Positions 9,344 through 18,255 of a stretch of DNA of 64,000 nucleotides are shown here, one piece after another. The stretch comes from Amycolatopsis nalaikhensis (GTDB lineage: Bacteria > Actinomycetota > Actinomycetes > Mycobacteriales > Pseudonocardiaceae), in the NCBI RefSeq assembly GCF_030264295.1, contig NZ_CP127173.1, positions 751,501-815,500 of the forward strand, given 5' to 3'. Position 1 is the stretch's first letter; every line of letters starts with the position of its first letter. A program made the position numbers and the translations under genes. The notes below the pieces were generated by a model, which was not told the origin of the DNA, did no database searches, and saw only the letters and a list, made by a program, of their open reading frames with translations.

Positions 9344-11747
9344 CTATGTTGATCTCTCCCTCGAACGACGCTTTGACCAGGGTCGAATTACCTCGGTCGC
9401 AGCCGACGTCGTGCCCAGGCCGGTGATCAAGTGAAGGTCAGGCCGGCCATGCTTGGCCCATCCGTCGAAGCTCCGAACGTATCCTCGGATGGAATTCGCC
9501 ACGCCAGGTTGCCATTCATGAGCCGTCGTAGCGAAGGCAACTACGTCTGCCTGCAACCAGCTCGATACCCGGCACTTCTTATAAATCTCAGCTTGCCTAT
9601 CTGCCCTCGCAGTGTCGCCGAGGGTTGCAGAACTCTTGCACTCGGCGACGACGAGAGTGTCGTCCAGGTAGGCGATTAGATCCACCTCGACTCGAGGAGT
9701 GCCATCCTGCAGGAATTCGATCTCCATGACGTCCTCGTACTGACGACGGCGTGGACCACCGTCGCGGAGCAAGTGCGTGGCCAGGAGAGCGGGAACATCA
9801 CCGTGGTCGTTGAGCAGGTGGTGTCCGACGGGGTGAAGCTCATAAAACCAAGCTGGCTCATAGCTCGCGTGATGCCAAGCATGCCGATCCAGATCGTTCG
9901 CGCCATCGCACCGCTGGCAGGTCCAACTCTGGCCGAGTGCATCGATCGTCTGCAACTGCTTGGTCTGACAGACCCGACAGTGCAGAATCAGTCCGCGACG
10001 AAGAATCTTTGATCGCAACGCTGCGTCGACTAAGTCGCGCACCTCGTCGCGATTTATAACATCAACGCGCCTGCAGATCCCGTCGAAAGTCAGTGAGCCC
10101 TCAGAGTTGCGGAGGATAACGCCGTCACCTTCCGGATATGCCCTATCGTTGTCGTTCCCCTTTGGCTGCAACGCCCGCAGCGCCGGCAATAGCGGACCTC
10201 CGAACAGGTCGGTGAACTGCCGACGGCCGCCCGCCATTCGTGTCAGTTGAGCAGTTCGCTGGCCAGCACTGCTGATCCGGGTTACGAGGCCATGTTCGGT
10301 GGCTTTGGCATCGACGAATGATCGGAGACTCAAGTGCCTTAGGGCCGGCCGGGCCAGTCGGTTGACCGTCTGGATCCCGGCGACAACGAAGTCGAACCTG
10401 GCGGCCCGGTACGAGATGCCGGTGCGGCTATTGCGCACGAGGGTGAGGTGCGGACTGGTTTCTGGCGCGAGCAGATGTTCGCTGGGAAGCTCCGCGCCCG
10501 CGGACGTGATTCTCCTGCGTCCAGGTGATGTCGACGTGCCAGGCAAGATCGGGATGGGTAGCGATTCTGTGGTCATCGAGGATGGGCGGTGGCAGCACAG
10601 TGGCCATCTCGCGAGAGTCTGTAGTGCCGGTGAGTGTCGGGACGGAAAGTACGTCATCGAACTGTTCACGGACAGCAAGGTGTGTTGTCCCTGTACGCGT
10701 CCACTGAATATCGTCAGGTCCTACAGTCCAGTCGCCACCGTCGGTGCGGAGCCTGCTCGAGGTTCTGAGGACCTCGCTGTCGCGGAGTCTTCTTTCGAAG
10801 TCCAACGTGTCATCGACGGATCGGGACGTCGAGGTCAGCAGTAAGGAACGCGGGGCGCCAACGCCTCCATGCGTGGCTGGGTTAGCCAGCCCGGTGACGA
10901 GGGGGTACGCAAGTTGTTCGGCGTCAACTCCGAACGGGCTGGGCAGCCAGACTGCCCGTCCGTAGGTCAGTCGGATAAGGCGGGCAAGGGCGAAGTCTTC
11001 GGCAGTATCGCCGAGGACGGCGACAGCGGGCCAGGCTTCGACGCTGGCCGATTGAACAGAGGTGAGACCGGTCATCGTCCGGATGTGTGCGAGTTCAGCG
11101 TCCTCCGTGAGAACACCTGTCGCCACGCCGTTGGGAAACCACAAGAGCTCGTAGGGAAGGGCGGGCTGGATCCGATCGAAAATCCAATAGAGAAGGTGCC
11201 ACATCGTTGCCTGGTCAAGCTCAGGTTCACCGGAACCCAGATCGGGAGCCACCGGTACGCCAGCATGAGAGGCTACCGCAGCTCCGACCAGGCCGCCCCA
11301 CGATGGAGGACAGTGAAGTACATGCCCAGCATGCGCTCCCGGGATGGCCTCCGCCGCGGGGAATTCCGGGGATGGGCATTCGTAGAACTGAACATCTTCA
11401 ATGCGCTCGCCGGGACCGGGCAACCGGTAGGGCGAGCACACACGGGCGACGACTTCGCGGGCCTCGGCAGCTCCGGCGCCTGGGCCGGTCTCCTCCTCGG
11501 CAGCCGCAGCGACAAGGGCTGCGCGTGCCGCTGCGTCGTCGACGGGTCGCCCTTCGTCGTCGCGAAAGACGAGGCTTCCTGGACTGAAGTGCTCCTGCTC
11601 AGCGACGGTACGGTTGAACACGACCACGTAGTCAGGGTCGTAAGCTCGACACGCGCGCAGGAGCGCCGGGTCGACGACACCGTTGCGATGTGGAACCAGC
11701 GCGAAGCCTGCACCGCCCCACACCCGCCCCGCTAGGAAGAGTGGGCC
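9344..11747 (-). pseudogene. large nuclease-like defence protein, frameshifted and 5'-truncated by an IS
   Basis: Two overlapping minus frames (11747 to about 10510, and about 10510 to 9344) join into one protein of about 800 residues if one A is removed near 10510. The reading then goes DITWTQE to ITSAGAEL. The N-terminal half is of unknown type. The C-terminal half has a zinc-ribbon-like CRVCQTK...CQRCDG pair and then VEVDLIAYLDD with VVAECKSS, the D-x-ECK core of a PD-(D/E)XK nuclease. The 5' end runs into the IS3-family element at 11748. The apparent GTG start at 11771 and its first codons are IS terminal sequence, so the native N-terminus is lost. Probably inactive. Confidence 0.65.
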
Positions 11748-11807
11748 TGACCCGTTTTGACGGACATCCACGATCAGGGCTGACGCCCTCGGGAAGGATG
11801 TTCCATC

Positions 11808-12122
11808 ATGGAGACCATGGGCAGGAAGAAGCCTCGGCCTCGTCGTTCGTTCACGCCTGAGTTCAAGGCCGAGATCGTCGAGCTGTGCCAGCGGGGCGAC
11901 CGCTCGATCGGTCAGGTCGCGAAGGACTTCGACTTGACCGAGACCGGCGTGCGCGAGTGGGTCAAGCAGGCCGAACGCGACGCCGGGACCCGCACCGACG
12001 GCGGGTTGACCAGCGACGAGCGGGAAGAGCTGGCCCGGCTGCGGCGGGAGAACCGCCGCCTGTCCGAGGACGTGGAGATCCTCAAACGAGCGACGGCTTT
12101 CTTCGCGAAGGAGACCCGGTGA
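11808..12122 (+). CDS. IS3-family transposase OrfA (HTH)
   Basis: 104 residues. An N-terminal helix-turn-helix (FTPEFKAEIVELCQRGDRSI, then VAKDFDLTETGVREWVKQAE) is followed by a leucine-rich coiled coil (EELARLRRENRRL) ending in ILKRATAFFAKE, the usual OrfA end. It binds the IS ends and contributes the N-terminal part of the transposase. Its TGA overlaps the GTG of orfB (GTGA), so coupling or a -1 shift could link the two. Confidence 0.85.
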   Translation: METMGRKKPRPRRSFTPEFKAEIVELCQRGDRSIGQVAKDFDLTETGVREWVKQAERDAGTRTDGGLTSDEREELARLRRENRRLSEDVEILKRATAFFAKETR

Positions 12123-13000
12123 ACGTGTACCCGTTCATCGAGGCGGAGAACGCCAGCGGTAGCGGCAACGTCAAACGTGCCTGCGAACTGCTCAAGGTCT
12201 CCCGAGCCGCCTACTACACCCACCGCGCCGCCACCCCCTCCCAACACGAACGCGACGACGCGGAGCTGACAGCCGAGATCGTCGCGATCCACAACGAGTC
12301 GAACGGCACCTACGGAACACCCCGGGTCCACGCCGAACTCCGCGCCCGCGGCCGGCGGCATTCCCGCAAGCGGATCGCCCGGCTCCTGCACACCGCGGGC
12401 CTGGCCGGACGGACCCCGAAACGGTGGCGGACCACAACCACTCCCGACCCGGCAGCGACCATGCCCACCGACCTGCTCAAGCGGGATTTCTCCTGCACCG
12501 CAACGAACATCAACACCCGCTGGTGCGGGGATATCACCTACATCCACACCTGGGAAGGCTGGCTGTATCTGGCCACCGTCATCGACCTGGACTCCCGCCG
12601 CGTCGTCGGCTGGGCCACCGCGGATCACCTGCGCACCGATCTGGTCGCCGACGCCCTACGCAACGCTGTCGCTCGGCGCCGCCCCGAGCCCGGAGTAATC
12701 TTCCACTCCGACCGCGGCTGCCAGTACACCTCCGCCCAGTTCAACGCGCTCGCTGACGAGCAAGGCGTGCGGTTATCGGTGGGACGTAAGGGACAATGCT
12801 GGGACAACGCGGTCGCCGAGTCGTTCTTCGCGACCATTAAGGCCGAATTACTCGACCGGCAGGCCTGGCCCACCCGCACCGCCGCGCACAAGGCGATCTT
12901 CGAGTACATCGAAGGCTGGTACAACACCCGCCGCCTGCACTCCAGCCTCGGCTACCTCAGCCCCGCCAGCTACGAAACGACCACACGTCACGTAGCCTGA
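12119..13000 (+). CDS. IS3-family transposase OrfB (DDE integrase core)
   Basis: About 293 residues from the GTG at 12119 that overlaps the orfA stop. It has an HTH_21-like N-terminus (ASGSGNVKRACELLKVSRAA) and an rve integrase core: WCGDITYIHTWEGWLY (first Asp), IFHSDRGCQYTS (second Asp), and SFFATIKAELLDR (Glu) near the C-terminus, which ends in WYNTRRLHSSLGYLSP. All catalytic residues are present, so the protein looks functional. The first 78 codons of the longer open frame (from 11885) overlap orfA and are not used. Confidence 0.85.
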   Translation: MNVYPFIEAENASGSGNVKRACELLKVSRAAYYTHRAATPSQHERDDAELTAEIVAIHNESNGTYGTPRVHAELRARGRRHSRKRIARLLHTAGLAGRTPKRWRTTTTPDPAATMPTDLLKRDFSCTATNINTRWCGDITYIHTWEGWLYLATVIDLDSRRVVGWATADHLRTDLVADALRNAVARRRPEPGVIFHSDRGCQYTSAQFNALADEQGVRLSVGRKGQCWDNAVAESFFATIKAELLDRQAWPTRTAAHKAIFEYIEGWYNTRRLHSSLGYLSPASYETTTRHVA

Positions 13001-13068
13001 CCACAGCTCAACGACCCTGTCCGTCAAAACGGGGCAACCCCAGTTTGAAAAGTGGTGTGGAGGTTGTC

Positions 13069-13310
13069 ATGGCGTGGGTCGAGCAGACGGGTCAGGTTCG
13101 TGGCGGGTCCGGTACCGGCGGGACGATTGGTTCGGTGCCGGGGTTTTCGAGTCTCCGGAGTGCGGAGGCGTACGCCGGTGACATGGAGTCTGATCAGCGT
13201 CGGCAGGTGTGGATTGATCCGGCGGGTGGTCGGCTTGTGCCGCGGTCGTGGGTGGAGCGGTGGTTGCCGGTGCAGGATCTGGATCCGCGGACGGTGCTTA
13301 AGGCGAGCCG
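13069..13310 (+). pseudogene. tyrosine integrase N-terminal relic
   Basis: Starts MAWVEQTGQVR and runs through SLRSAEAYAGDMESDQRRQVWIDPA to LDLDPRTV-like sequence. It parallels the first 75 residues of the integrase at 43835 (MAWVEQCGSRSW, WIDPADSA, LDLDPRTIE). After about 13300 the similarity stops and the core and catalytic domains are missing. This is the remnant of an integrative element integrase whose remainder was deleted. Its terminator and att scar lie just downstream. Confidence 0.7.
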
Positions 13311-13570
13311 CAGTCCGTATCCGAAGGGGCTGAGGCCAAAGTCGGCAGCGACGGGCCGATCGCGGACAGCCCGTCGGCCAAACACACTCGATCGGTGCCG
13401 GCTGCCCCTATCGCCGCTGGCGAGAGGGACCAGGTCGGAGGCACTGCCCGTGAGCGGCGGCGACATGGCGCCAGCGGAACGGTGAGCGGCACCGCGTCAG
13501 AAACGCCCCAGCAGGGGCACCGGTGCGCCGAGCGAAGCGGGGTCACCCAAGATCAGCCTCGGACAGCAAA

Positions 13571-13613
13571 AAACCCCTCCGGAGCCAGCCGCAAGGCCTA
13601 ACCGAAGGGGTTT
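13571..13613. terminator. rho-independent-type terminator of the lost integrase
   Basis: Perfect 8-bp stem AAACCCCT (13571-13578) / AGGGGTTT (13606-13613) with A and T tails on the outside, so it can work in both directions. A near copy stands after the second integrase (45191-45230). The two integrase modules therefore shared a 3' end. Confidence 0.7.
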
Positions 13614-13622
13614 CGTACGATG

Positions 13623-13664
13623 TGGAGCTAAGGGGACTCGAACCCCTGACCCCCTCACTGCCAG
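13623..13664 (-). other. 3' half of tRNA-Ala(GGC): attachment-site scar
   Basis: Read on the minus strand this is the anticodon loop (CTGGCAG, anticodon GGC) followed by the 3' anticodon stem, a T-arm with GGTTCGAGTCC, and an acceptor end TAGCTCCA. The 5' half of the tRNA is absent; sequence past 13664 no longer pairs with the anticodon stem. Site-specific integrases of actinobacterial elements recombine in tRNA 3' halves, so this is an attL/attR-type scar next to the integrase relic, not a functional tRNA. Confidence 0.75.
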
Positions 13665-14004
13665 TGTGGGCCGATCATGGTCCTGACCTGCGGCGATAGG
13701 GAATCGCCTAGTGGAATGGTGTGCTTGATCGCCGTTGTTGGCAACTGTGTGTTGGTGAGTGCAGTTGTGACAGGGGGTTTGCCCCAGCTGTGCCCCAGTA
13801 AAATTGGTGAGAGGAATGGCCGCGCTCGTATCGAACATCCGGCGCAGCCGGCAGGCGACTCGGGCTTGGATCCACCCGAGCAACATCAGGCCGGGCCGTG
13901 TCGTGTGGCCGGGCCACTGTCATGAGCGGCGTTGCTTGAGGGTCCTCCCGTGTAGGGGTGCCGCCGAGAGTGGCTCACCGCGGCGCACGCTCTGCGGCTA
14001 CATG
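13665..14004. other. unassigned stretch between att scar and IS
   Basis: No gene could be supported. Short frames on both strands show no recognisable family. The 3 bases before 14005 (ATG) are the left target duplication of the next IS. Confidence 0.4.
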
Positions 14005-14056
14005 TGGACCGCCCCGGGTTGGTTGGAGGCTCTGATACCTGGAAAGGTGAGGAGCT

Positions 14057-14374
14057 ATGGCACCACCGAGGAAATACTCGTCTGAGCTGCGGGAACGTGC
14101 GGTCCGGATGGTCTTTGAGCTACGTGAGCAGGGCGAGCGGACGGGTGTGATCGCTCGGGTCGCTGACCAGCTTGGTGTGCATCGGGAGGCGTTGCGGACC
14201 TGGGTGCGGCAGGCCGAGGTCGATGGTGGGAAGCGGCCCGGTACGTCGACAAGTGATATCCAGCGGATCGCTGAGCTGGAGCGGGAGAATCGTGAACTGC
14301 GACGGGCGAACGAGATCCTGAAGGCCGCGTCGGCGTTTTTCGCCCGGGAACTCGACCCGAAACCGCCGCGCTAG
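14057..14374 (+). CDS. IS3-family transposase OrfA, copy 1
   Basis: 105 residues: helix-turn-helix (YSSELRERAVRMVFELREQG, then VHREALRTWVRQAEVD) and a coiled coil (IAELERENRELRRANEILK) ending ASAFFAREL. A T5 run at 14336-14340 (GCGTTTTTCGCC) lies near the end. A -1 slip there joins the orfB frame (RPGTRPETAALVEFIDTHRD), which is the usual programmed frameshift that makes the full transposase. Confidence 0.9.
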   Translation: MAPPRKYSSELRERAVRMVFELREQGERTGVIARVADQLGVHREALRTWVRQAEVDGGKRPGTSTSDIQRIAELERENRELRRANEILKAASAFFARELDPKPPR

Positions 14375-14427
14375 TCGAGTTCATCGATACCCACCGGGAT
14401 CAGTTCGGTGTCGAGCCGATCTGTGCC

Positions 14428-15276
14428 GTGCTGGAGGTGTCGCCGTCGACGTATTGGGCGGCGAAGAAACGGGAGTCGGCCCCGTCTGCTCGCGCGGTCC
14501 GGGACGAATGGCTGAAGAAGGAGATTCTGCGGGTGTGGCATGGGCCGGGGCGTGGCCTGTACGGGGCACGGAAGGTATGGCGCCAGCTCGGTCGGGACGG
14601 TGTCGAGGTGGCGCGGTGCACGGTCGAGCGGCTGATGCGCGAGCTGGGTATCAGCGGGGTGACTGCGCCCCGTAAGCGGCCACGGACCACCATCCCGGCT
14701 GCGGACAGGCCAGGTGACCTGCTTGAACGTGACTTCACCGCGGACGCGCCGGACCAGCGGTGGGTCGCCGACATCACCTACGTCGCCACCGCGGCCGGCT
14801 GGGCGTACACCGCGTTCGTCCAGGACCTGTACTCCCGGCGGATCCTCGGCTGGCAGGTCGCCGATCACCTGGGTGCCGACCTCGCGCTCGACGCTCTGGA
14901 GATGGCAATCTGGGCACGTGGAGGCAGTTCCGGAGGCGGTATTGACGGTCTTGTTCACCATTCCGATAGAGGCGTTCAATATACCTCCATTCGCTACGCC
15001 GAGCGGCTTGATCAGATCGGCGCGGCGCGTTCGGTGGGCAGCACAGGAGATTCCTATGACAATGCCGCAGCCGAATCGCTCAACAGTCTCTACAAGAAGG
15101 AGCTCATCGACTACCGAGGCGACTGGGAGAACACCACGGACGTGACGCTGGCCACCATGGAATGGGTTGCCTGGTACAACAGGGAACGGCTACATTCTTT
15201 CTGCGGGAACACCCCTCCGGCTGAGTACGAGGAGACGTTCCGCGCCACGGCCACTGAGTCTGGCGCAGTGGTCTAG
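14428..15276 (+). CDS. IS3-family transposase OrfB, copy 1
   Basis: The internal start is arbitrary. The frame is open from about 14340 and is reached by -1 frameshifting from orfA. The DDE core is complete: RWVADITYVATAAGWAYTAF (Asp), GLVHHSDRGVQYTS (Asp), AAAESLNSLYKKELIDYRG (Glu), and a WYNRERLHSFCGNTPP end. It catalyses cut-and-join of the IS ends as an OrfAB fusion. Predicted protein is identical to the copy at 49067. Confidence 0.88.
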   Translation: MLEVSPSTYWAAKKRESAPSARAVRDEWLKKEILRVWHGPGRGLYGARKVWRQLGRDGVEVARCTVERLMRELGISGVTAPRKRPRTTIPAADRPGDLLERDFTADAPDQRWVADITYVATAAGWAYTAFVQDLYSRRILGWQVADHLGADLALDALEMAIWARGGSSGGGIDGLVHHSDRGVQYTSIRYAERLDQIGAARSVGSTGDSYDNAAAESLNSLYKKELIDYRGDWENTTDVTLATMEWVAWYNRERLHSFCGNTPPAEYEETFRATATESGAVV

Positions 15277-15460
15277 AACCAACTCAACCGGCCTCCAACA
15301 TCACCGGGGCGGTCCAATGAGCGGATGTTCGGCTGGTCTCGAACCGGTGGTATCCGCAGTTGTGCTTTGTGGTGGGCGAACTGCTGAGCGCGCAAGGGGG
15401 TGAGGGCCTGTACGGGCTCCGAACCGTGAAACCCGTACAGGCCTGGCTGCGCCTCGGTGG

Positions 15461-16237
15461 TTACTGGTTTCGGCCTGCTGTGACGCCGCCGTCGACGTCC
15501 CAGATCGCGCCGGTGACCCAGCCGGCCTGGTCGGAGAGGAGGAAGGTGGCTACGGCGGAGACGTCCTCGGTGGTGCCGATCCGGCCGATCGGGTGGAAGT
15601 CGTTGAATCCCGCCAGGACGGTGTCGACCTCGGCCGGTGGGATGAAGCCCTCGTAGATGGGCGTGGCTACCACGGCCGGGGAGATGGCATTGACCCGGAT
15701 CTTGTGAGCGGCCAGTTCCAGGGCGAGGTGCTGGGTCAGGGCGTGCAGACCGGCTTTGGCCATCGAGTACGCCGATGACGGGGTCGCGGCGATGGCCTGT
15801 TTTGCCCACATGCTGCCGATGTTGACGATGGCGCCACCGTGGCCGCTGTTGACCATGTTCTGCGCCACGGTCTGGGTGATCAGGAAGGTGGCCTTGTTCA
15901 GGTCCAGGTAGGCGTCGTAGTCGGCGGGGGTGTGGTCGAGGAACGGCAGCGGCTTGAACACGCCGGCCGCGTTGACCAGCAACGTGGCGTCAGCGTGCTG
16001 GTCGGCCAGTTCCTCGCGCACCCTGGTCGCCTCGGCGGGGTCGCGCAGGTCGGCGGTAACGCCCCACGCCTGTCCGCGGGTGGCCAGGTCGGCCACGGTC
16101 TTCTCGACCCGCTCGAGGCGGGAACCGACGACGACCGCGCTGCCGCCGCGGCTGACGACGTCCTCGGCGATCTGACGGCCCATGCCGCTGCTGCCGCCGA
16201 CGACGACGAGCTTTCGACCGGTGAAGTCCTGTCCCAT
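15461..16237 (-). CDS. SDR-family oxidoreductase
   Basis: 258 residues from the ATG at 16237, chosen because GAGGAG stands 6-8 bases upstream; a longer frame to 16291 would run through the operator. The short-chain dehydrogenase features are complete: [15 protein letters not shown] (NAD(P)-binding TGxxxGxG variant), NAAGVF, the catalytic Ser in [15 protein letters not shown] (YxxxK) and a C-terminal DVDGGV. The substrate is unknown. An operator-like palindrome sits 22 bp upstream of the start and a nearly identical one sits before the adjacent TetR gene, so the SDR is probably its repressed target, induced by a small molecule that it may reduce. Confidence 0.85.
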   Translation of the reverse strand: MGQDFTGRKLVVVGGSSGMGRQIAEDVVSRGGSAVVVGSRLERVEKTVADLATRGQAWGVTADLRDPAEATRVREELADQHADATLLVNAAGVFKPLPFLDHTPADYDAYLDLNKATFLITQTVAQNMVNSGHGGAIVNIGSMWAKQAIAATPSSAYSMAKAGLHALTQHLALELAAHKIRVNAISPAVVATPIYEGFIPPAEVDTVLAGFNDFHPIGRIGTTEDVSAVATFLLSDQAGWVTGAIWDVDGGVTAGRNQ

Positions 16238-16258
16238 GGCGGTTCTCCTCATCTGACT

Positions 16259-16276
16259 ACCTACTAGTTGGAAGGT
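16259..16276. promoter_or_regulatory. TetR operator of the SDR gene
   Basis: Imperfect palindrome ACCTACTAGTTGGAAGGT. It agrees at 15 or more of 18 positions with the site before the tetR gene (16921-16938). It is placed 22 bp upstream of the SDR start, where it would block transcription. Confidence 0.7.
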
Positions 16277-16336
16277 TGATTGGTCATGCAAAAAGGTCGC
16301 CGCGGTGCCACGCGTGACGGCCTTGGGTGGTGCGTT

Positions 16337-16909
16337 TCAGAGCAGAGCGTCGACCAAGGTCGCCGCCACCGACCGCACCACATCCCGATCTTGTCCGGCG
16401 GCGCCGTCCGGCTGCCCGTGAGCGCGGGCCAGGAGCAGTGCGCCCTCCAGGGACGCCAGGTAAGCCTCGGCGGCCGCACCGGTCCGGGTGGCGGGCATGC
16501 CCGCCTCGGCCAGCACGCCGGCCACCCATTGTCGCTGATCGGCGAAGAACGCGTCCGTCGCCTGTCGTACCTGAACGGGCAGGCTCTCCGCGTCCACGGC
16601 GAAGACGCCGCAGAGGCAGATGCGGCCGCCTTGGGCAAAGGTCTCGGCGTAAAGTCCGGCATAACCCACCAGGCGCTGCCGTGCGCCCGCCGCCTCGTCG
16701 TCGACTTCCTTTCGCGCTACGGCGAACCGTTCCCGATAGCGTGCGATCAGGGCCTCGGCCAGTGCGGCTTTGGTGGGGAAGTGGTGGTGGATGCTCGGCT
16801 TCGTGATGGACAGCTCGGCACTGATGTCGGCGTAGGAGAAGCCGTTGTACCCCCGAACCTGCACCAGCGTCTGAGCGCTGTCCAGGATCCGATCCGCTGT
16901 CGTGGTCAC
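16337..16909 (-). CDS. TetR/AcrR family transcriptional regulator
   Basis: 190 residues. The N-terminal TetR HTH is clear (ADRILDSAQTLVQVRGYNGF, SYADISAELSITKPSIHHHF, then PTKAALAEALIARY). The ligand-binding domain contains GGRICLCGVFAVDAESLP, the C-terminal type common in LmrA/YxaF-like repressors, with a CLC motif. Its own start has an operator palindrome 12 bp upstream, and the SDR gene downstream has another, which supports autoregulation plus control of the SDR. The two genes run in the same direction, 99 bp apart. The pair sits between two blocks of mobile-element debris and looks intact. Confidence 0.85.
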   Translation of the reverse strand: MTTTADRILDSAQTLVQVRGYNGFSYADISAELSITKPSIHHHFPTKAALAEALIARYRERFAVARKEVDDEAAGARQRLVGYAGLYAETFAQGGRICLCGVFAVDAESLPVQVRQATDAFFADQRQWVAGVLAEAGMPATRTGAAAEAYLASLEGALLLARAHGQPDGAAGQDRDVVRSVAATLVDALL

Positions 16910-16920
16910 GTCGTATTTCT

Positions 16921-16938
16921 ACCTTCTAGTTGGTAGGC
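16921..16938. promoter_or_regulatory. TetR autoregulatory operator
   Basis: ACCTTCTAGTTGGTAGGC, the second copy of the palindrome found at 16259-16276, 12 bp upstream of the tetR ATG. Confidence 0.7.
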
Positions 16939-16995
16939 AGTCAAGAGATGTCCTCGATGAACATCCGAGCTACGGCTGGCTGCTACGAGGTGACT

Positions 16996-17044
16996 CACCA
17001 GGAGCACAAGATCATGCCGCAAGACGATCACCGAAGATCGAACC
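16996..17044 (+). repeat. 49-bp segment shared with the integrase 3' end at 45130
   Basis: Starts CACCAGGAGCACAAGATCA and ends GAAGATCGAACC. It matches 45130-45178 at 46 of 49 positions. In the second locus it codes the last part of the tyrosine integrase, so here it is the 3' scar of another integrase copy, followed as there by a DUF2637 gene. Confidence 0.75.
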
Positions 17045-17129
17045 CGCAACTCGAACATAAAAGACCAGGTCAGGGCTCTGGAAGAGCTTCGCGAGAAGCC
17101 CCCCCAGGCTCGATACCCCCGAGCCGCCG

Positions 17130-17488
17130 CCAGTCAAGTGGGATCGTCCCGGCCGCGCCCGGAAACTCGGCCCCGAGCAAGTCGAGCAACTGATCGCCGG
17201 CTACCGGTCCGGCGCGACGGTGTACGAGCTCGGTGACCGGTTCGGCATCGAACGGCGAACGGTCGGCACCATCCTCCACCGGCACGGCGTGCCGATGCGC
17301 CGCCGCGGCCTCTCGCCCGAGCAGGTTGATGACGCCATCCACCTCACAACCTCGGCTGGTCACTGGCCCGAGTCGGCGACCACCTGGGCGTCAACCACAC
17401 CACGGTGCTGAACAAACTGCGTGAACGCGGCATCCCCACGCGCGACACCCACGGGCGTCCGCGCGTCGAAGCAGGTGTTGCTCGATGA
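17130..17488 (+). pseudogene. recombinase C-terminal HTH relic, frameshifted
   Basis: The frame at 17130-17340 reads [36 protein letters not shown] and [19 protein letters not shown]. It then continues in another frame as [19 protein letters not shown] and ERGIPTRDTHGR to a TGA at 17486-17488. Two tandem helix-turn-helix units ending in PTRDTHGR are typical of the C-terminus of actinobacterial serine recombinases. The catalytic domain is missing. The stop overlaps the ATG of the DUF2637 gene (ATGA). Confidence 0.6.
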
Positions 17489-17952
17489 CCAGGCGTGCAG
17501 CTGTGTCGATGCGATCTGCTTCGGACGGGGCCTCCGTCGTGCAGGCCGTCACCGTGATCATGGGCGTCGTCGTCGGACTTACTTTACTCTTCGGCTTCGG
17601 CAACGTCCTCAACCTCGCGCTGCGGCTCGGCGTGCCCACTTGGGTCGCTCCGCTCGTGGCTCCCGCGGTTGACCTTTCGATCCTCGGGCTTCTGCTCGGC
17701 ACCCGGCATCTGGCTCTCACCGGTGCATCCCCGGAGGTGCTGAGGTCGGCGCGTCGGCTGCTGATCTTCGCCAGCGTGGTCACGCTCGCGCTGAACGTGG
17801 CAGAGCCTCTCGTAGCGAGCGAATTCGGTAAGGCGGCGTTCGACGCGGTAGGGCCGCTCCTCCTGATCGGATGGTCGGAAGTCGGCCCTGGCCTGTTGCA
17901 AGCGATCGGCGCAACCAGTACTGCTGCCGTGGGCGGAGAGACCGCCACCTGA
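17485..17952 (+). CDS. DUF2637 membrane protein (integrative-element spread protein type)
   Basis: 155 residues with four hydrophobic segments (VTVIMGVVVGLTLLFGFGNV; WVAPLVAPAVDLSILGLLL; LLIFASVVTLALNVA; AVGPLLLIGWSEVG). It is about 85% alike over its membrane part to the gene at 45371, but lacks that protein's hydrophilic C-terminal domain of about 110 residues. DUF2637 proteins are found on actinobacterial plasmids and integrative conjugative elements, often near transfer or spread genes. The early stop suggests a shortened copy. It directly follows the recombinase relic. Confidence 0.65.
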   Translation: MTRRAAVSMRSASDGASVVQAVTVIMGVVVGLTLLFGFGNVLNLALRLGVPTWVAPLVAPAVDLSILGLLLGTRHLALTGASPEVLRSARRLLIFASVVTLALNVAEPLVASEFGKAAFDAVGPLLLIGWSEVGPGLLQAIGATSTAAVGGETAT

Positions 17953-17984
17953 TGGGTGGGCGCCGTCACCACACTGAAGTTCAT

Positions 17985-18255
17985 GGGTGGCAACGGGATT
18001 CTGTTGCTTTCCACGCCCGGCGTCTGCTTCGGCGACGTCGCCGAAGCCCGTCGCTGGGTCCGCGACGTCAACGAGTTCGCCGCCGAAGTCGTCCTCGACC
18101 GTCCCGGCCGCTTCGGGTCCTTCGCCGCACCCCACGCTACCCGATGTCGACGGCGCGCTCGCCGAAGCCAAGTACGCGCTCGACGCACTGCACGCCGACG
18201 GGATCGTGCTGCCGGCCAACAACGACGGCAGCTATCCCGGCGACTCCGGCTTCGA
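17985..18255 (+). pseudogene. amidohydrolase (ACMSD-like) relic, frameshifted
   Basis: GILLLSTPGVCFGDVAEARR, then WVRDVNEFAAEVVLDRPGRF and GSFAA, continues after a shift near 18130 as LPDVDGALAEAKYALDALHA, DGIVL and ANNDG. This is a contiguous internal part of an amidohydrolase-2 family protein related to aminocarboxymuconate-semialdehyde decarboxylase. Both ends are missing. It is a fragment with no function. Confidence 0.6.

Larger units (their letters stand above)
11748..13036 (+). mobile_element. IS3-family insertion sequence, 1289 bp, no target duplication
   Basis: Imperfect terminal inverted repeats bound the element: TGACCCGTTTTGACGGACA at 11748 and its inverse, TGTCCGTCAAAACGGGGCA, ending at 13036. 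It carries overlapping orfA and orfB. The three bases outside the left end (GCC) and right end (ACC) differ, so there is no target-site duplication. The left flank is the broken nuclease gene and the right flank an integrase relic. Recombination or deletion has therefore happened at one end since insertion. Confidence 0.85.
14005..15316 (+). mobile_element. IS3-family insertion sequence copy 1, 1312 bp
   Basis: Ends are TGGACCGCCCCGG and the inverted CCGGGGCGGTCCA, with further partial inverted matches (TTGGAGGC). It is flanked by a 3-bp direct repeat, ATG (14002-14004 and 15317-15319), as expected for IS3-family transposition. It encodes orfA and orfB in a -1 arrangement. A second copy of equal length and with identical predicted proteins lies at 48644-49955 in the same orientation. 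Intact duplication and copy identity indicate recent movement. Confidence 0.9.

Noticed and set aside
13623..13664. Functional tRNA gene
   Set aside because: Only the 3' half from the anticodon loop is present; no D-arm or 5' acceptor strand can be found past 13664.
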